This document shows, in pieces, positions 42,561-51,307 of a stretch of DNA of 64,000 bases. The stretch's first letter is position 1, and every line of letters starts with the position of its first letter. Below the pieces are notes generated by a model. That model ran no database searches. It worked only from the letters and a program-made list of their open reading frames with translations, and had not been told where the DNA came from. Origin of the DNA: Gloeocapsa sp. PCC 7428 (lineage in GTDB: Bacteria > Cyanobacteriota > Cyanobacteriia > Cyanobacteriales > Chroococcidiopsidaceae); assembly GCF_000317555.1 (NCBI RefSeq), contig NC_019745.1:3472001-3536000 (forward strand). The letters run 5' to 3'. The position numbers and the translations under genes were made by a program.

Positions 42561-44380
42561 GCCTCTTTTTTTGCACAGAAGCAAAGACGACTTAATGACT
42601 GCTCACATTTTCCATACCCCATTTTTTCTAGTGTTAGAAAGTGATTTCTGATATCAGTAGGACTAGCATTACGCAAACTCCAAACAAATCGCTTAATATC
42701 GCGTGCCGATACTGAACCAACTTGACGCGACCTTTCGACGATCGCCGCCAGGTGTGGGGCTAGCTCGTGGTTTTCGGCAGTGACGGCGGTCGAGCGAATG
42801 CGCTTGGCTTGGTTGATGAAGAATCTGACGAGCTTACCCGCTTGTTTGACGTGTTTCTGATGAATTTCCTTACTAATGACGCCTTCGGGTTGGTCTAGCA
42901 CTTCGTCGATGACGTGGAGGTTAAGCGCTAGTCGTCCGATTGTGCCTTCCATCTTTGAGTAGAGTGCTTGCATTCCAGGGTCGGAACTAGTGCAGCGCAG
43001 GTGTTCGAGGCGGTCGTAATAGTTGGCATAGAGGTCAAATGCTGCATCGCTGAGGTAGTAGGTCATTCGTGGCAGTGCGTCAACCTTGCGGTAGAGCGGA
43101 TTGAGTAGCTCGGTGTTGATGTTGTATCTGGTTCGTTGACCGCGTAGCGAACTCTTTTGCTGCGGTTGTGCCACAAACAGAAATCGCGCCCATAAACCGT
43201 CAGGGTCAGAACCATCTTGCAACAGCTGTCGTAGCAATTCGGGCTGAATCGCACCGAGGATCGATAGCTGTGTTTGTGTTGTGCGGCTGGCGAAACCTTC
43301 GGCGCGAAGTTCCTTGCTACCGCTACCGTCGTAGAAGCTCAAGAAATCCTGACGCTCGGTGCTTTTACCAAAGCGATCAAACTTGAACATCGCGGAAAGT
43401 TCGTCGCGGAAGTAAAGTAAGCCGCGTTCTGGATGTTTAGCAAACTGACGGTGGATACCAGCGGGTGTGAGGTCGCTTAAGTAATAGTCAATCGGGTCTG
43501 GCTGCTGCGGTTCGCCGTTAGGAAAGCGATCGTTGCGTTCTTCTTGGGTACAAGCTCTGTAGTCTTCAAGCTCGGCTTCGTATTTGGCTTTGAGTGCCTC
43601 GTTTACCGCGCGTTCGAGCGCGTCTAAGGGCTTTTTAACCAAGGTGCGTAGAATCGGTGATTTCTTCTGTCCCGAATCAGCAACGATTCCGCAGTAAAGA
43701 ATTGGTGGCACGGTAAACTGCATTTCTTCTTCAATCACTAACTCAGTGCCTACCTTATGGCAGCTGCTGATGCCTGCGAGTAGTGCCAGCAGTAATACTT
43801 CGGGGCGCAAGCTCATGAGTTGGGCTTGACGCGTGAGGGGATTTGCAAGTGGTAAGGGTAAGAATTCTTTGAGGTCGAGTGTTTGATCGGCGATCGTCAG
43901 CAGTTGATCGAGGTCGGTTTTAAGCTGCTTTTGGTTTTCAGGGTCAATTTCTTCTAGCTCGGTGATGCGCGTGTAGTAGAGGTTGCGAATATCTAGTGTG
44001 GTTCGCCGTGTCTCTTGCGCTATATGTAGTAGTTCGATGTCGAGTTCGGTTTTACCGAGTGGTTTGTCGATGAGTTGGTCAATCTTTTCAATCAGTTCTT
44101 TTGGCGGTGTGGCGATCGTAATCCGGTGGTAGCCTAGCTTGCCTTGGCGGTCTACGGGTAAATCAATCTGTTCTAGTGGCGGTGGCGGCTGATTGGAAAA
44201 GAGACTATCGAGTTGGTAATTGAGGCGGGTCTGCTCGTCAAAGAGCGCGATGAATTCTTCGTGTAATTCGTCGTTGAGAACGTGGCTCGGACCTATTTCT
44301 TTAAGTCGTGCAGCAATTTCTGCTAATCGACGCTCGATCTCTGCTGGCGTACGATAATAGGAATCGTAAGCATCAGACAT
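42551..44380 (-). CDS. DUF3987 family helicase/primase-like protein
   Basis: A 609-residue protein. An N-terminal coiled region (1-180) precedes the DUF3987 ATPase core (about 190-520). A Walker A-like loop reads GIVADSGQKKSPILRTL (near 231) and a Walker B-like strand reads RGLLYFRDELSAMF (near 318). AIQPELLRQLLQ and DGLWARFLFVAQP are DUF3987 landmarks. The end resembles a winged helix (SARDIKRFVWSLRNASPTDI). The family replaces DnaB/primase-type functions in many phages and integrated elements. It lies between the iteron block and a structured leader, so replication initiation is the likely role. The loop QKKS deviates slightly from GKS. Confidence 0.88.
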   Translation of the reverse strand: MSDAYDSYYRTPAEIERRLAEIAARLKEIGPSHVLNDELHEEFIALFDEQTRLNYQLDSLFSNQPPPPLEQIDLPVDRQGKLGYHRITIATPPKELIEKIDQLIDKPLGKTELDIELLHIAQETRRTTLDIRNLYYTRITELEEIDPENQKQLKTDLDQLLTIADQTLDLKEFLPLPLANPLTRQAQLMSLRPEVLLLALLAGISSCHKVGTELVIEEEMQFTVPPILYCGIVADSGQKKSPILRTLVKKPLDALERAVNEALKAKYEAELEDYRACTQEERNDRFPNGEPQQPDPIDYYLSDLTPAGIHRQFAKHPERGLLYFRDELSAMFKFDRFGKSTERQDFLSFYDGSGSKELRAEGFASRTTQTQLSILGAIQPELLRQLLQDGSDPDGLWARFLFVAQPQQKSSLRGQRTRYNINTELLNPLYRKVDALPRMTYYLSDAAFDLYANYYDRLEHLRCTSSDPGMQALYSKMEGTIGRLALNLHVIDEVLDQPEGVISKEIHQKHVKQAGKLVRFFINQAKRIRSTAVTAENHELAPHLAAIVERSRQVGSVSARDIKRFVWSLRNASPTDIRNHFLTLEKMGYGKCEQSLSRLCFCAKKEAKS

Positions 44381-44394
44381 ATTATTACCTTTTG

Positions 44395-44435
44395 AGCGCA
44401 GCTACTTCACCCCGCTGAAGTCCAGTAGCTGCGCT
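44395..44435 (-). promoter_or_regulatory. 12-bp hairpin next to the DUF3987 ribosome-binding site
   Basis: AGCGCAGCTACT (44395-44406) pairs perfectly with AGTAGCTGCGCT (44424-44435). In the minus-strand transcript it ends 4 bases before the AAAAGG site of the DUF3987 gene. It may control translation or protect the 5' end; it could also be a factor-binding palindrome of the origin. Confidence 0.6.
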
Positions 44436-44516
44436 ATTTTCTACTGTGTTCAATCACCTTCTTATTTGGTAGATTGAAGGTGCAGCGGTTTGTAGCTACT
44501 GTGTGACGGTTGTGCA

Positions 44517-44530
44517 GTGATTTAAATCAC
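44517..44530. promoter_or_regulatory. 14-bp perfect palindrome upstream of the DUF3987 gene
   Basis: GTGATTTAAATCAC is fully palindromic and lies about 135 bases before the DUF3987 start codon, at a plausible promoter position. It is a candidate operator for one of the element's regulators. The rest of 44436-44712 holds a second weaker inverted repeat (CACCTTC/GAAGGTG, 44451-44482) and no gene. Confidence 0.45.
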
Positions 44531-44565
44531 GACAGCGGTTACGTTGTAAAACTGTTGCAAATAAG

Positions 44566-44615
44566 AAAACCAGCCCATGCGTCGATCTCTCAAATCTCTT
44601 GCTGGTGCTGGTTTT
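44566..44615 (-). terminator. Terminator-like hairpin after the membrane-protein gene
   Basis: AAAACCAGC (44566-44574) pairs with GCTGGTTTT (44607-44615). On the minus strand the T-rich end TTTTCTTATTTG follows. The loop is long (32 bases), so efficiency is uncertain. It would end transcripts of the 44713 gene. Confidence 0.45.
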
Positions 44616-44712
44616 CGGTTTCTTACCTCCCTATCTAATCGTATTGAGAACATCGGTACTATCGAGAATTTACTGAAATTCTCTGACTAATGGATACAAC
44701 AGTTTACGGGAA

Positions 44713-45054
44713 CTAGCGGCGACGATCTCTGATGAGGTCGTCGATTGCTTTTTCCCAGTACCAATTTTCCGGTCTTCCAGGCTCAAGCTCTCGAAGTCCT
44801 TCAACTAGTCTTAATGCTGTTGCTCGATCCATCGTCATCGAGAATAATTGCTTTTGCAGCCGCCGATCTGCGCCTTTGTGGTGCAGTCGCACTGGCTGCT
44901 TTTTGTTGTTGGATCGTCGGCGCGACGATCGCGGTCTTTGATATGTTTGTACTAACGGTTGCACCACGGGGCGCAAAACTCGTATAGCCGCAATTGATAT
45001 GCCCACTGCACTTAATGCCACAATTGACAGGCAGAGGGCTAGCAGTAGCTCCAT
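44713..45054 (-). CDS. Small membrane protein with basic cytoplasmic domain, unknown function
   Basis: A 113-residue protein: one N-terminal membrane helix (LLALCLSIVALSAVGISIAA), a basic linker (RPRSSRRRSNNKKQP) and a helical end (DRATALRLVEGLRELEPGRP). An AAGGA site precedes the ATG. It lies between the XRE gene and the DUF3987 gene in the same direction. A membrane-attached, DNA-contacting role is possible from its charge. No family recognised. Confidence 0.55.
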   Translation of the reverse strand: MELLLALCLSIVALSAVGISIAAIRVLRPVVQPLVQTYQRPRSSRRRSNNKKQPVRLHHKGADRRLQKQLFSMTMDRATALRLVEGLRELEPGRPENWYWEKAIDDLIRDRRR

Positions 45055-45148
45055 TATCCTTTGATGAGTCTCTAATTGCGTTTGAACTCATCAAAGATGC
45101 GAGGGTCTACCTGAGAAATACAAGGGTAAATCCTCGCATTTTGGTCAA

Positions 45149-45400
45149 TCAGTCTGATTCGTCATCTGGTACTCCTTCTACATCAAGTTTCATCGCTTTG
45201 GCAAGCGTTTTTAGGGATACTCCTAGTTCGCGGGCTAGAGCGATGGCATTGTCAAATCTGGGTATTTTCTTACCAGTCTCCCAATCTCCAACTGTCCGAA
45301 GGCTCAAATCCAGTCGCCTACCGAGCTTTTCCTGGCTAAGTCCAGTTCTCTCTCGAAGTAACTTCAAAGTCAAATCACCTTCTTGGTCGCTTTCTTGCAT
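45149..45400 (-). CDS. XRE-family helix-turn-helix repressor
   Basis: An 83-residue protein with a Cro/C1-type HTH: LKLLRERTGLSQEKLGRRLD, then LSLRTVGDWETGKKIPRFDNA, covering residues 13-53, followed by a short acidic end. It is the likely lysogeny-type repressor of the element. It is divergent from genes starting at 45623, and a 7-2-7 palindrome overlaps a plus-strand promoter at 45430-45462, the expected place for its operator. It lies 94 bases upstream of the small membrane-protein gene. Confidence 0.88.
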   Translation of the reverse strand: MQESDQEGDLTLKLLRERTGLSQEKLGRRLDLSLRTVGDWETGKKIPRFDNAIALARELGVSLKTLAKAMKLDVEGVPDDESD

Positions 45401-45429
45401 AATACCATACTTTTATATCCACACAATAG

Positions 45430-45462
45430 TTGACATTTATTTCAGATCACACTAAAGTGTGA
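45430..45462 (+). promoter_or_regulatory. Promoter overlapped by a palindromic operator candidate
   Basis: TTGACA (45430-45435) is followed after exactly 17 bases by TAAAGT (45453-45458). The palindrome TCACACT-AA-AGTGTGA (45447-45462) covers the -10 region. A repressor dimer bound there would block this promoter, which points toward the 45623 gene. The XRE gene is divergent and its 5' end is 30 bases away. Confidence 0.65.
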
Positions 45463-45622
45463 GCAGATAGACAACACAAAAGGACAGGCACTTCGTATTA
45501 GGAATTCCCTTTACAAATACCTGCCCTTGTAATTAGTTTCGCATCCAGATGTACAGCTTGTAAGTCGTAGTGTCGCCTAGCTATCTGGTGTTAGAAAAAA
45601 CTTTACACTATAGGTCATCAAT

Positions 45623-45835
45623 ATGGATCTTACACAAGTAAAGCGTGAATTAGCTAATAGCAGGATTCACGACCATCTTTGCGGTGCAATAAATCACCTC
45701 ACTGATGCTGCTTTAATAGCAGAAACTAGCCCTGACTATGACATCGAAGATATAGCGATGCTGCTCGATATGATCAAAACCATTAGCGCTATTGGTCGTG
45801 ACTTTCCACGTATCAGATCCAAAGCTGATAACTAA
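45623..45835 (+). CDS. Small protein under the XRE switch, unknown function
   Basis: A 70-residue helical protein (MDLTQVKRELANSRIHDHLC at the start; EDIAMLLDMIKTISAIGRDF later). It is the first gene right of the XRE operator, the place of Cro, excisionase or antirepressor genes in temperate phages, but it has no helix-turn-helix that I can see. Its 160-base leader contains a partial inverted repeat (GGACAGGC/CCTGCCC). Confidence 0.5.
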   Translation: MDLTQVKRELANSRIHDHLCGAINHLTDAALIAETSPDYDIEDIAMLLDMIKTISAIGRDFPRIRSKADN

Positions 45836-45845
45836 TACTTAAAAT

Positions 45846-45886
45846 CCACGTATATACATGAGTAGCGCTCTCGTGTATATACGTGG
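45846..45886. promoter_or_regulatory. Near-perfect 17-bp inverted repeat before the CopG-like gene
   Basis: The arms 45846-45862 (CCACGTATATACATGAG) and 45870-45886 pair at 16 of 17 positions around a 7-base loop, 24 bases before ATG 45910. There is no T-tract, so it is more likely an operator or leader hairpin than a terminator. Similar CGTATATACG words recur near 29080 and 46747. Confidence 0.55.
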
Positions 45887-45909
45887 TAGAATCAACACAC
45901 ATAGACCGC

Positions 45910-46284
45910 ATGAATAATAACATATTTCGTGATGCCGTGCGAGACGATAACGGTAAATTCTCAGTAGCCTATGACGCGCCTAAAACCCTTAGATCTATTA
46001 GGCTTACCGATACTGCATGGCAGAGTTTAGGCGAACTTGCCGATACTCTCAATACCTCACGAACTGACATTATCGAGCAGTGGGCAAGAGATAAAGAAAC
46101 ACCACAAGAAATCATTCTCAAAGCTATCAATCAATTTATCGAAGATAAACGGCAAGAATACGGTAGTAATCCCGCACAAAAGGGAGAATTCAAGTATAGT
46201 CGCTCGTGGGATTACCTATTGCAATTTAAGTCGCTGATTGAAAATGCCCCGTGGGAATTACTAGAAGAGAACCAAGAACTATGA
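45910..46284 (+). CDS. CopG/ribbon-helix-helix-like protein, possible antitoxin or regulator
   Basis: A 124-residue protein. Residues about 22-55 (KTLRSIRLTDTAWQSLGELA, then DTLNTSRTDIIEQWAR) have the strand-helix-helix pattern of CopG/RHH proteins with the helix-start TSRTDII. The rest is helical and acidic. I start at ATG 45910 after the inverted repeat; an in-frame GTG at 45883 would lie inside that repeat. It overlaps the DUF29 gene by 4 bases (ATGA), so the pair is coupled. The inverted repeat upstream is a natural operator for an RHH protein. Confidence 0.7.
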   Translation: MNNNIFRDAVRDDNGKFSVAYDAPKTLRSIRLTDTAWQSLGELADTLNTSRTDIIEQWARDKETPQEIILKAINQFIEDKRQEYGSNPAQKGEFKYSRSWDYLLQFKSLIENAPWELLEENQEL

Positions 46285-46742
46285 GTACAAATACAAGCAA
46301 GCTTTACGATACAGATTACGGGCTATGGTTAGCAAGCCAAATTGATAGTCTCAAAAGTCATCAATGGGACAATTTAGACATTGATAATCTGATTGAGGAA
46401 TTAGAGGGATTGAACCGCAGTAATAAGCGTGAATTAGAAAGTTATTTAGTTGTAATTCTCACGCATTTACTCAAGTGGGAGTATCAACCTAACTCTCGTA
46501 GTGGGAGTTGGAATGGTTCAATTTTTAATGGTAGAAAACGCATTGCTCGACTATTGAAAGAACAACCAAGCCTCAAAACGTATATACCGGAAATCTTGCA
46601 AGCTGCTTATGTTGACGGTGTTGAAATAGCTCGCCGTGAAACCGGACTGCCATCTGACACTTTCCCTACGGAGTGTCCTTATTCGATCAGTCAAATTCTT
46701 AACCTTGAGTTTCTCCCTGGCGACGAGGAGCTACCCTACTAA
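46281..46742 (+). CDS. DUF29 family protein
   Basis: A 153-residue protein with the DUF29 pattern common in cyanobacteria: YDTDYGLWLASQIDSLKSHQ, DNLIEELEGLNRSNKRELES, LLKWEYQP and CPYSISQILNLEFLPG. I start at ATG 46281 inside the stop of the previous gene. DUF29 proteins occur in many copies per genome and often beside small regulators, so a toxin-antitoxin-like role has been proposed by others and remains unproven here. It is the last gene of the element, 20 bases before the right arm site. Confidence 0.88.
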   Translation: MSTNTSKLYDTDYGLWLASQIDSLKSHQWDNLDIDNLIEELEGLNRSNKRELESYLVVILTHLLKWEYQPNSRSGSWNGSIFNGRKRIARLLKEQPSLKTYIPEILQAAYVDGVEIARRETGLPSDTFPTECPYSISQILNLEFLPGDEELPY

Positions 46743-46762
46743 CCTTGTATATACACGATGAT

Positions 46763-46783
46763 TTAGTCCAAGTTTAGTCCAAA
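46763..46783 (+). promoter_or_regulatory. Right integrase arm-type site
   Basis: The same double TTTAGTCCAAA-like site as at 27827-27847, differing at one of 21 positions, in the same orientation, 45 bases left of the right core. Together with the left copy it frames attP in the circular form. Confidence 0.6.
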
Positions 46784-46827
46784 GGGTTTTGGCAGACGCT
46801 GAAACCCTTGTTTTTGCGTATAGGACA

Positions 46828-46851
46828 AGAGGACTGAAAATCCTCGTGTCG
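46828..46851 (+). other. Right attachment site core (att)
   Basis: An exact 24-base copy of the tRNA-Phe anticodon arm and variable loop (27602-27625). The tRNA 3' half that should follow in the host is absent; a CRISPR-repeat-like sequence starts at the last core base. Confidence 0.9.
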
Positions 46852-46998
46852 TAGAAATCCCTTTTATTGCAGGGACTAAATTGAAACGAAACAAATGTCA
46901 ACTGTCCACTGTCAATTGTTCACTGTAAGTAGAAATCTCTTTCACTATGGTAAGAACTGTTGCAAACAGCTATGTAATTGAAGAGACTGCATTGAAAC
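46851..46998 (+). CRISPR. CRISPR-repeat-like remnant (one whole and one broken repeat)
   Basis: Bases 46851-46887 form a 37-base unit that starts GTAGAAATCCC, has a short internal stem (TCCCT/AGGGA) and ends ACTAAATTGAAAC, the ATTGAAAC end typical of cyanobacterial repeats. From 46929 a second unit starts GTAGAAATCTCTTTCA, and its matching end (AATTGAAGAGACTGCATTGAAAC split over 46976-46998) appears about 30 bases later, as if interrupted. The 41-base text between them is made of TGTCAACTGTC-like repeats, so it is not a convincing spacer. No cas genes are in the window. Confidence 0.5.
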
Positions 46999-46999
46999 T

Positions 47000-48532
47000 T
47001 TACTCGAGTATTAACTGTGATTCTAACTCTTGAGTTGTATTCACCTCTTTGACTAGATGTTCTTCAGTAGTGAAAGGCTCAAAGGCTGCTTGCTGCGTTT
47101 CTAGTAAATCTATAGTTGCATCTGCAATATCACCCGTGCGTGAAGACAAGCGATCGCGTAGTACCTCGACTGGTGCTGTACAGTGGATAATTTGTAGTGG
47201 TAATTGTTGCGCTTGTGCAGATGCGATCGCTTCATGGCGCAGGGAAATGCGATCGTACTTCGCGTCTAAAATCACCGTATAACCTTGAGTTGCCAACATC
47301 AAACCCAAATCTAACAACCGCGCATAGGTTTTTTGCGTCATCTCGGTTGTATAAATTTCATCTCCACCGCGTTCTAATAAGGGAATTCCTGCTAAATGCT
47401 TGCGCACGGCATCCGAACGAATGTGAATTGCTTTGGTGTTACGCGCTAACTGGCGTGCGACAGTACTTTTACCCGAACCAGATAACCCTGACATCAAAAT
47501 CAGTTTACCTTGACGTGGTTTTGTATATTCCCACGCTAATTTGTAGTAAGCCGCAGCGGTTTTTGCAGCTTCTTGTTTGACTGTTTCTGGTACGCCAGGA
47601 TCGTCAAGTAAGAAAGAATTGACCTTAGCACGCACATAAGATTGACGGCTGAGATACAATGGTAATACCTGCAAACCTTCCCAATCACCTGTTTGCTCAA
47701 TGTAAGTATTTAAGTACGCATTGCCTAAATCTGGACGCTGCAACATCTCTAGTTCCATGACGGCATAGGCAATATCAAACATGACATCGACAAAGCGAAA
47801 TGGTTCGTTAAACTCAATGCAATCAAACAGCAAAATTTTGTCATGCCATAAACAAATGTTGCGTAAGTGCAGATCGCCATGACACTCGCGAATCCAGTCA
47901 TTGGCAATTCGATCGGTAAATAATTGCTGACGCTGCGCAAAAAAGTTGTCTGTATATTTTTTCGTTTCTTCAAACTGCGATCGCGTTTGGGGACCACCAA
48001 TATACTTTACAGTTTGGTCATAATTTTCATCAATTGATTGGCGTACTTGCTCAACTTCACCAAACTTGCGAATATAATCATTTGTAGCCGTTTGCGCGTG
48101 GTATTGTGCGACAATGCGTCCTAGTTCTTCCATACGAGCTTCATCAAGTTCGCCCCGCTCAAACATCGAGAGAAATAGTGCCTCTTGGGGAAATTGTCGC
48201 ATTTTCAGCACGTACTCAACAGGCTCTCCCATACCACCAAGATGATACCGCTCTTGTTGTGTAATGGGCAAAACTTCTAGATAAATTTCCCCTGCACCTC
48301 TTTGATTCAACCGCAACTCTTCCTGACAAAAATGCTGTCGCAGTTCTAACGTTGAGTAGTTCAAAAAACCGAAATTCACAGGCTTTTTGAGTTTGTAGGC
48401 GTAATCACCTGTGAGTAGCACATAAGATACATGAGTTTGAATTAGTTCGATTGGTTCTTTTACCGGATGCGGATAAAACTCCGGTTGCATCATTTGTTGA
48501 ATTAAAGCAGGAAGTAAAGTATTAGATGCCAT
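47000..48532 (-). CDS. Bifunctional aminoglycoside-phosphotransferase-like / P-loop kinase protein
   Basis: A 510-residue protein with two parts. Residues about 20-330 are APH-like: TGDYAYKLKKPVNFGFLNYS with the ATP lysines, the catalytic loop ECHGDLHLRNICLW (near 217) and FDCIEFNEPFRFVDVMFDIA with the metal Asp (near 237). Residues about 340-500 are a P-loop kinase of the gluconate kinase/zeta kind with Walker A LMSGLSGSGKSTVARQLAR (near 348). This fusion is widespread in cyanobacteria and proteobacteria. The substrate is unknown and is probably not an antibiotic. It is the first host gene right of the element; its stop is 2 bases from the CRISPR-like remnant. Confidence 0.9.
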   Translation of the reverse strand: MASNTLLPALIQQMMQPEFYPHPVKEPIELIQTHVSYVLLTGDYAYKLKKPVNFGFLNYSTLELRQHFCQEELRLNQRGAGEIYLEVLPITQQERYHLGGMGEPVEYVLKMRQFPQEALFLSMFERGELDEARMEELGRIVAQYHAQTATNDYIRKFGEVEQVRQSIDENYDQTVKYIGGPQTRSQFEETKKYTDNFFAQRQQLFTDRIANDWIRECHGDLHLRNICLWHDKILLFDCIEFNEPFRFVDVMFDIAYAVMELEMLQRPDLGNAYLNTYIEQTGDWEGLQVLPLYLSRQSYVRAKVNSFLLDDPGVPETVKQEAAKTAAAYYKLAWEYTKPRQGKLILMSGLSGSGKSTVARQLARNTKAIHIRSDAVRKHLAGIPLLERGGDEIYTTEMTQKTYARLLDLGLMLATQGYTVILDAKYDRISLRHEAIASAQAQQLPLQIIHCTAPVEVLRDRLSSRTGDIADATIDLLETQQAAFEPFTTEEHLVKEVNTTQELESQLILE

Positions 48533-48876
48533 TTTAAGTTTTAGGTTTTAGATTTTTGTTTAAGCTTACTAGTAGAAACCGCAGCGATACAGGTGAAAGG
48601 ATAATTGAGAAGATTTAATGATGTGGTATTTGCTCTCTAAATTCCTACAAGTAGGGAACTTCAACTTTAGAAAGCCTCAGGATTGAAAAGCCAAATTCGC
48701 ACTTAGGGGTTTATTCTGTTGTAGGAACTAGCGGCGAGCAAGGGGATGGTTTGAACAACCGTTTACTCCTTTCGAGACATCCTCTAAAGCCGATGCTTAA
48801 ATCATTTTTGTATTATTCCACGCACCATCTAGACTTTGTTTATTAAGCGGCAACTTTAGTCGCCAGGCTAATTATA
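48533..48876. other. Intergenic region between rplY and the APH/kinase gene
   Basis: No gene is visible. A block at 48820-48864 starting CGCACCATCTAGACTTTGTT resembles one at 62625-62669 upstream of the SRPBCC gene, so it may be a short dispersed repeat. The rplY terminator closes the region. Confidence 0.45.
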
Positions 48877-48906
48877 AATAAAAGACCAGAATATTCCTCT
48901 GGTCTT
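48877..48906 (-). terminator. rplY terminator
   Basis: AAGACCAGA (48882-48890) and TCTGGTCTT (48898-48906) form a perfect 9-bp stem. On the minus strand TTTTATTTAT follows. It lies 32 bases past the rplY stop codon. Confidence 0.85.
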
Positions 48907-48937
48907 ACACGATAGTAAACTGTAATCTGATTCAGAA

Positions 48938-49609
48938 TTAACCGCCCGTTTCAGCGTCGGTTTGTGGTTCTTTCTGTTCGGCTTCAGATGCTTGTGCTGT
49001 CGCAATTTCTGCATCAGCTGCGGCTTCTTGGGCTTCAATAATTTCTGGTGTAATTTGTGGTGCTAAAACAGAAACGACAGCATCGTTAGTTTCGCTCACC
49101 AAGGAAACACCTTCGGGTAAGACTAACTCTTGAAGATAAACTACGTCTCCTATATTCATATTAGAGACGTCAATTTCAATGGTTTCAGGAATGCGATCGG
49201 GAGCGCAACGAACTTGAATATGTGTCAAGACTGTATCTAGCGCACCACCTTCTATTTTCACCCCAGGTGCTTCGCCGACAAAGTGTAGTGGTACTTCTAC
49301 CTCTACAGTATCTTGGGCTGCAACCGAGAAGAAACTCAGGTGATAGGGAAATCGTTTAGTCGGGTGGCGTTGAACTTCCCGCAGGAGCGCTTTACCGCGC
49401 CAGGGCAGATCGCTAATATTTAACTGAATCAATGTGTTGTTGACTGAAGCTTGTTTTAACAGCGTTTCTACTGTTTTTGCTTCTAAGGTAAGATGAATTG
49501 ACTCTGTACCGTTGTGACCGTACAAATTGGCAGGAATTAAACCTGAACGACGTAGAGCGTTTGGCTTACTACCTTCTGCTCTTTTTTTTCCTTCAACTGT
49601 GATTTCCAT
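48938..49609 (-). CDS. rplY: 50S ribosomal protein L25/general stress protein Ctc
   Basis: L25 binds 5S rRNA. The 223-residue protein is the long CTC/TL5 form: the N-terminal L25 domain ([20 protein letters not shown] near the start, [20 protein letters not shown] near 76) and the C-terminal beta domain with the [20 protein letters not shown] and [20 protein letters not shown] segments. It ends in an acidic Glu/Ala-rich tail. It is 59 bases downstream of purA on the same strand, a common cyanobacterial pairing. Confidence 0.95.
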   Translation of the reverse strand: MEITVEGKKRAEGSKPNALRRSGLIPANLYGHNGTESIHLTLEAKTVETLLKQASVNNTLIQLNISDLPWRGKALLREVQRHPTKRFPYHLSFFSVAAQDTVEVEVPLHFVGEAPGVKIEGGALDTVLTHIQVRCAPDRIPETIEIDVSNMNIGDVVYLQELVLPEGVSLVSETNDAVVSVLAPQITPEIIEAQEAAADAEIATAQASEAEQKEPQTDAETGG

Positions 49610-49668
49610 ACTGCTAAAAGTAACAAGCGATAAACGGTAAATTTTGAATCTTAAAAAGCTTTTTCGAC

Positions 49669-51012
<1,344 letters not shown>

Positions 51013-51307
51013 TTATGTAAGTTAGCTAAGGTTTTCACACAAACTCTAATTTATAGCAAAATAATTGCAGTATGTCAATAGTTTAATGCTACAAAATCAC
51101 ATTGATTTAGCTTAACACCTGCGTTATCTACTCTCCTTGACATCTTTCTCCTTCTGCACAAGAAGCTCGTTTATACTGCGTGCTGCCACTTTTTCATTGA
51201 GCTTAAAGTCGTTGTAACTTGACACTAAAAACTCACTGCAAATTGCCAATTTGAAGATTATTGTTAAGATTAATTAATAACTTGTATTGTTAATTTTAAT
51301 CAAGATC

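Noticed and set aside
46888-46928. CRISPR spacer between the two repeat-like units
   Set aside because: The text is made of TGTCAACTGTC/CACTGTCAATTG-like repeats common in cyanobacterial spacers, so it is not convincing as an acquired spacer.
47000-48532. Antibiotic resistance gene
   Set aside because: The APH-like half is fused to a P-loop kinase and belongs to a widespread housekeeping-type fusion, so a resistance role is not supported.
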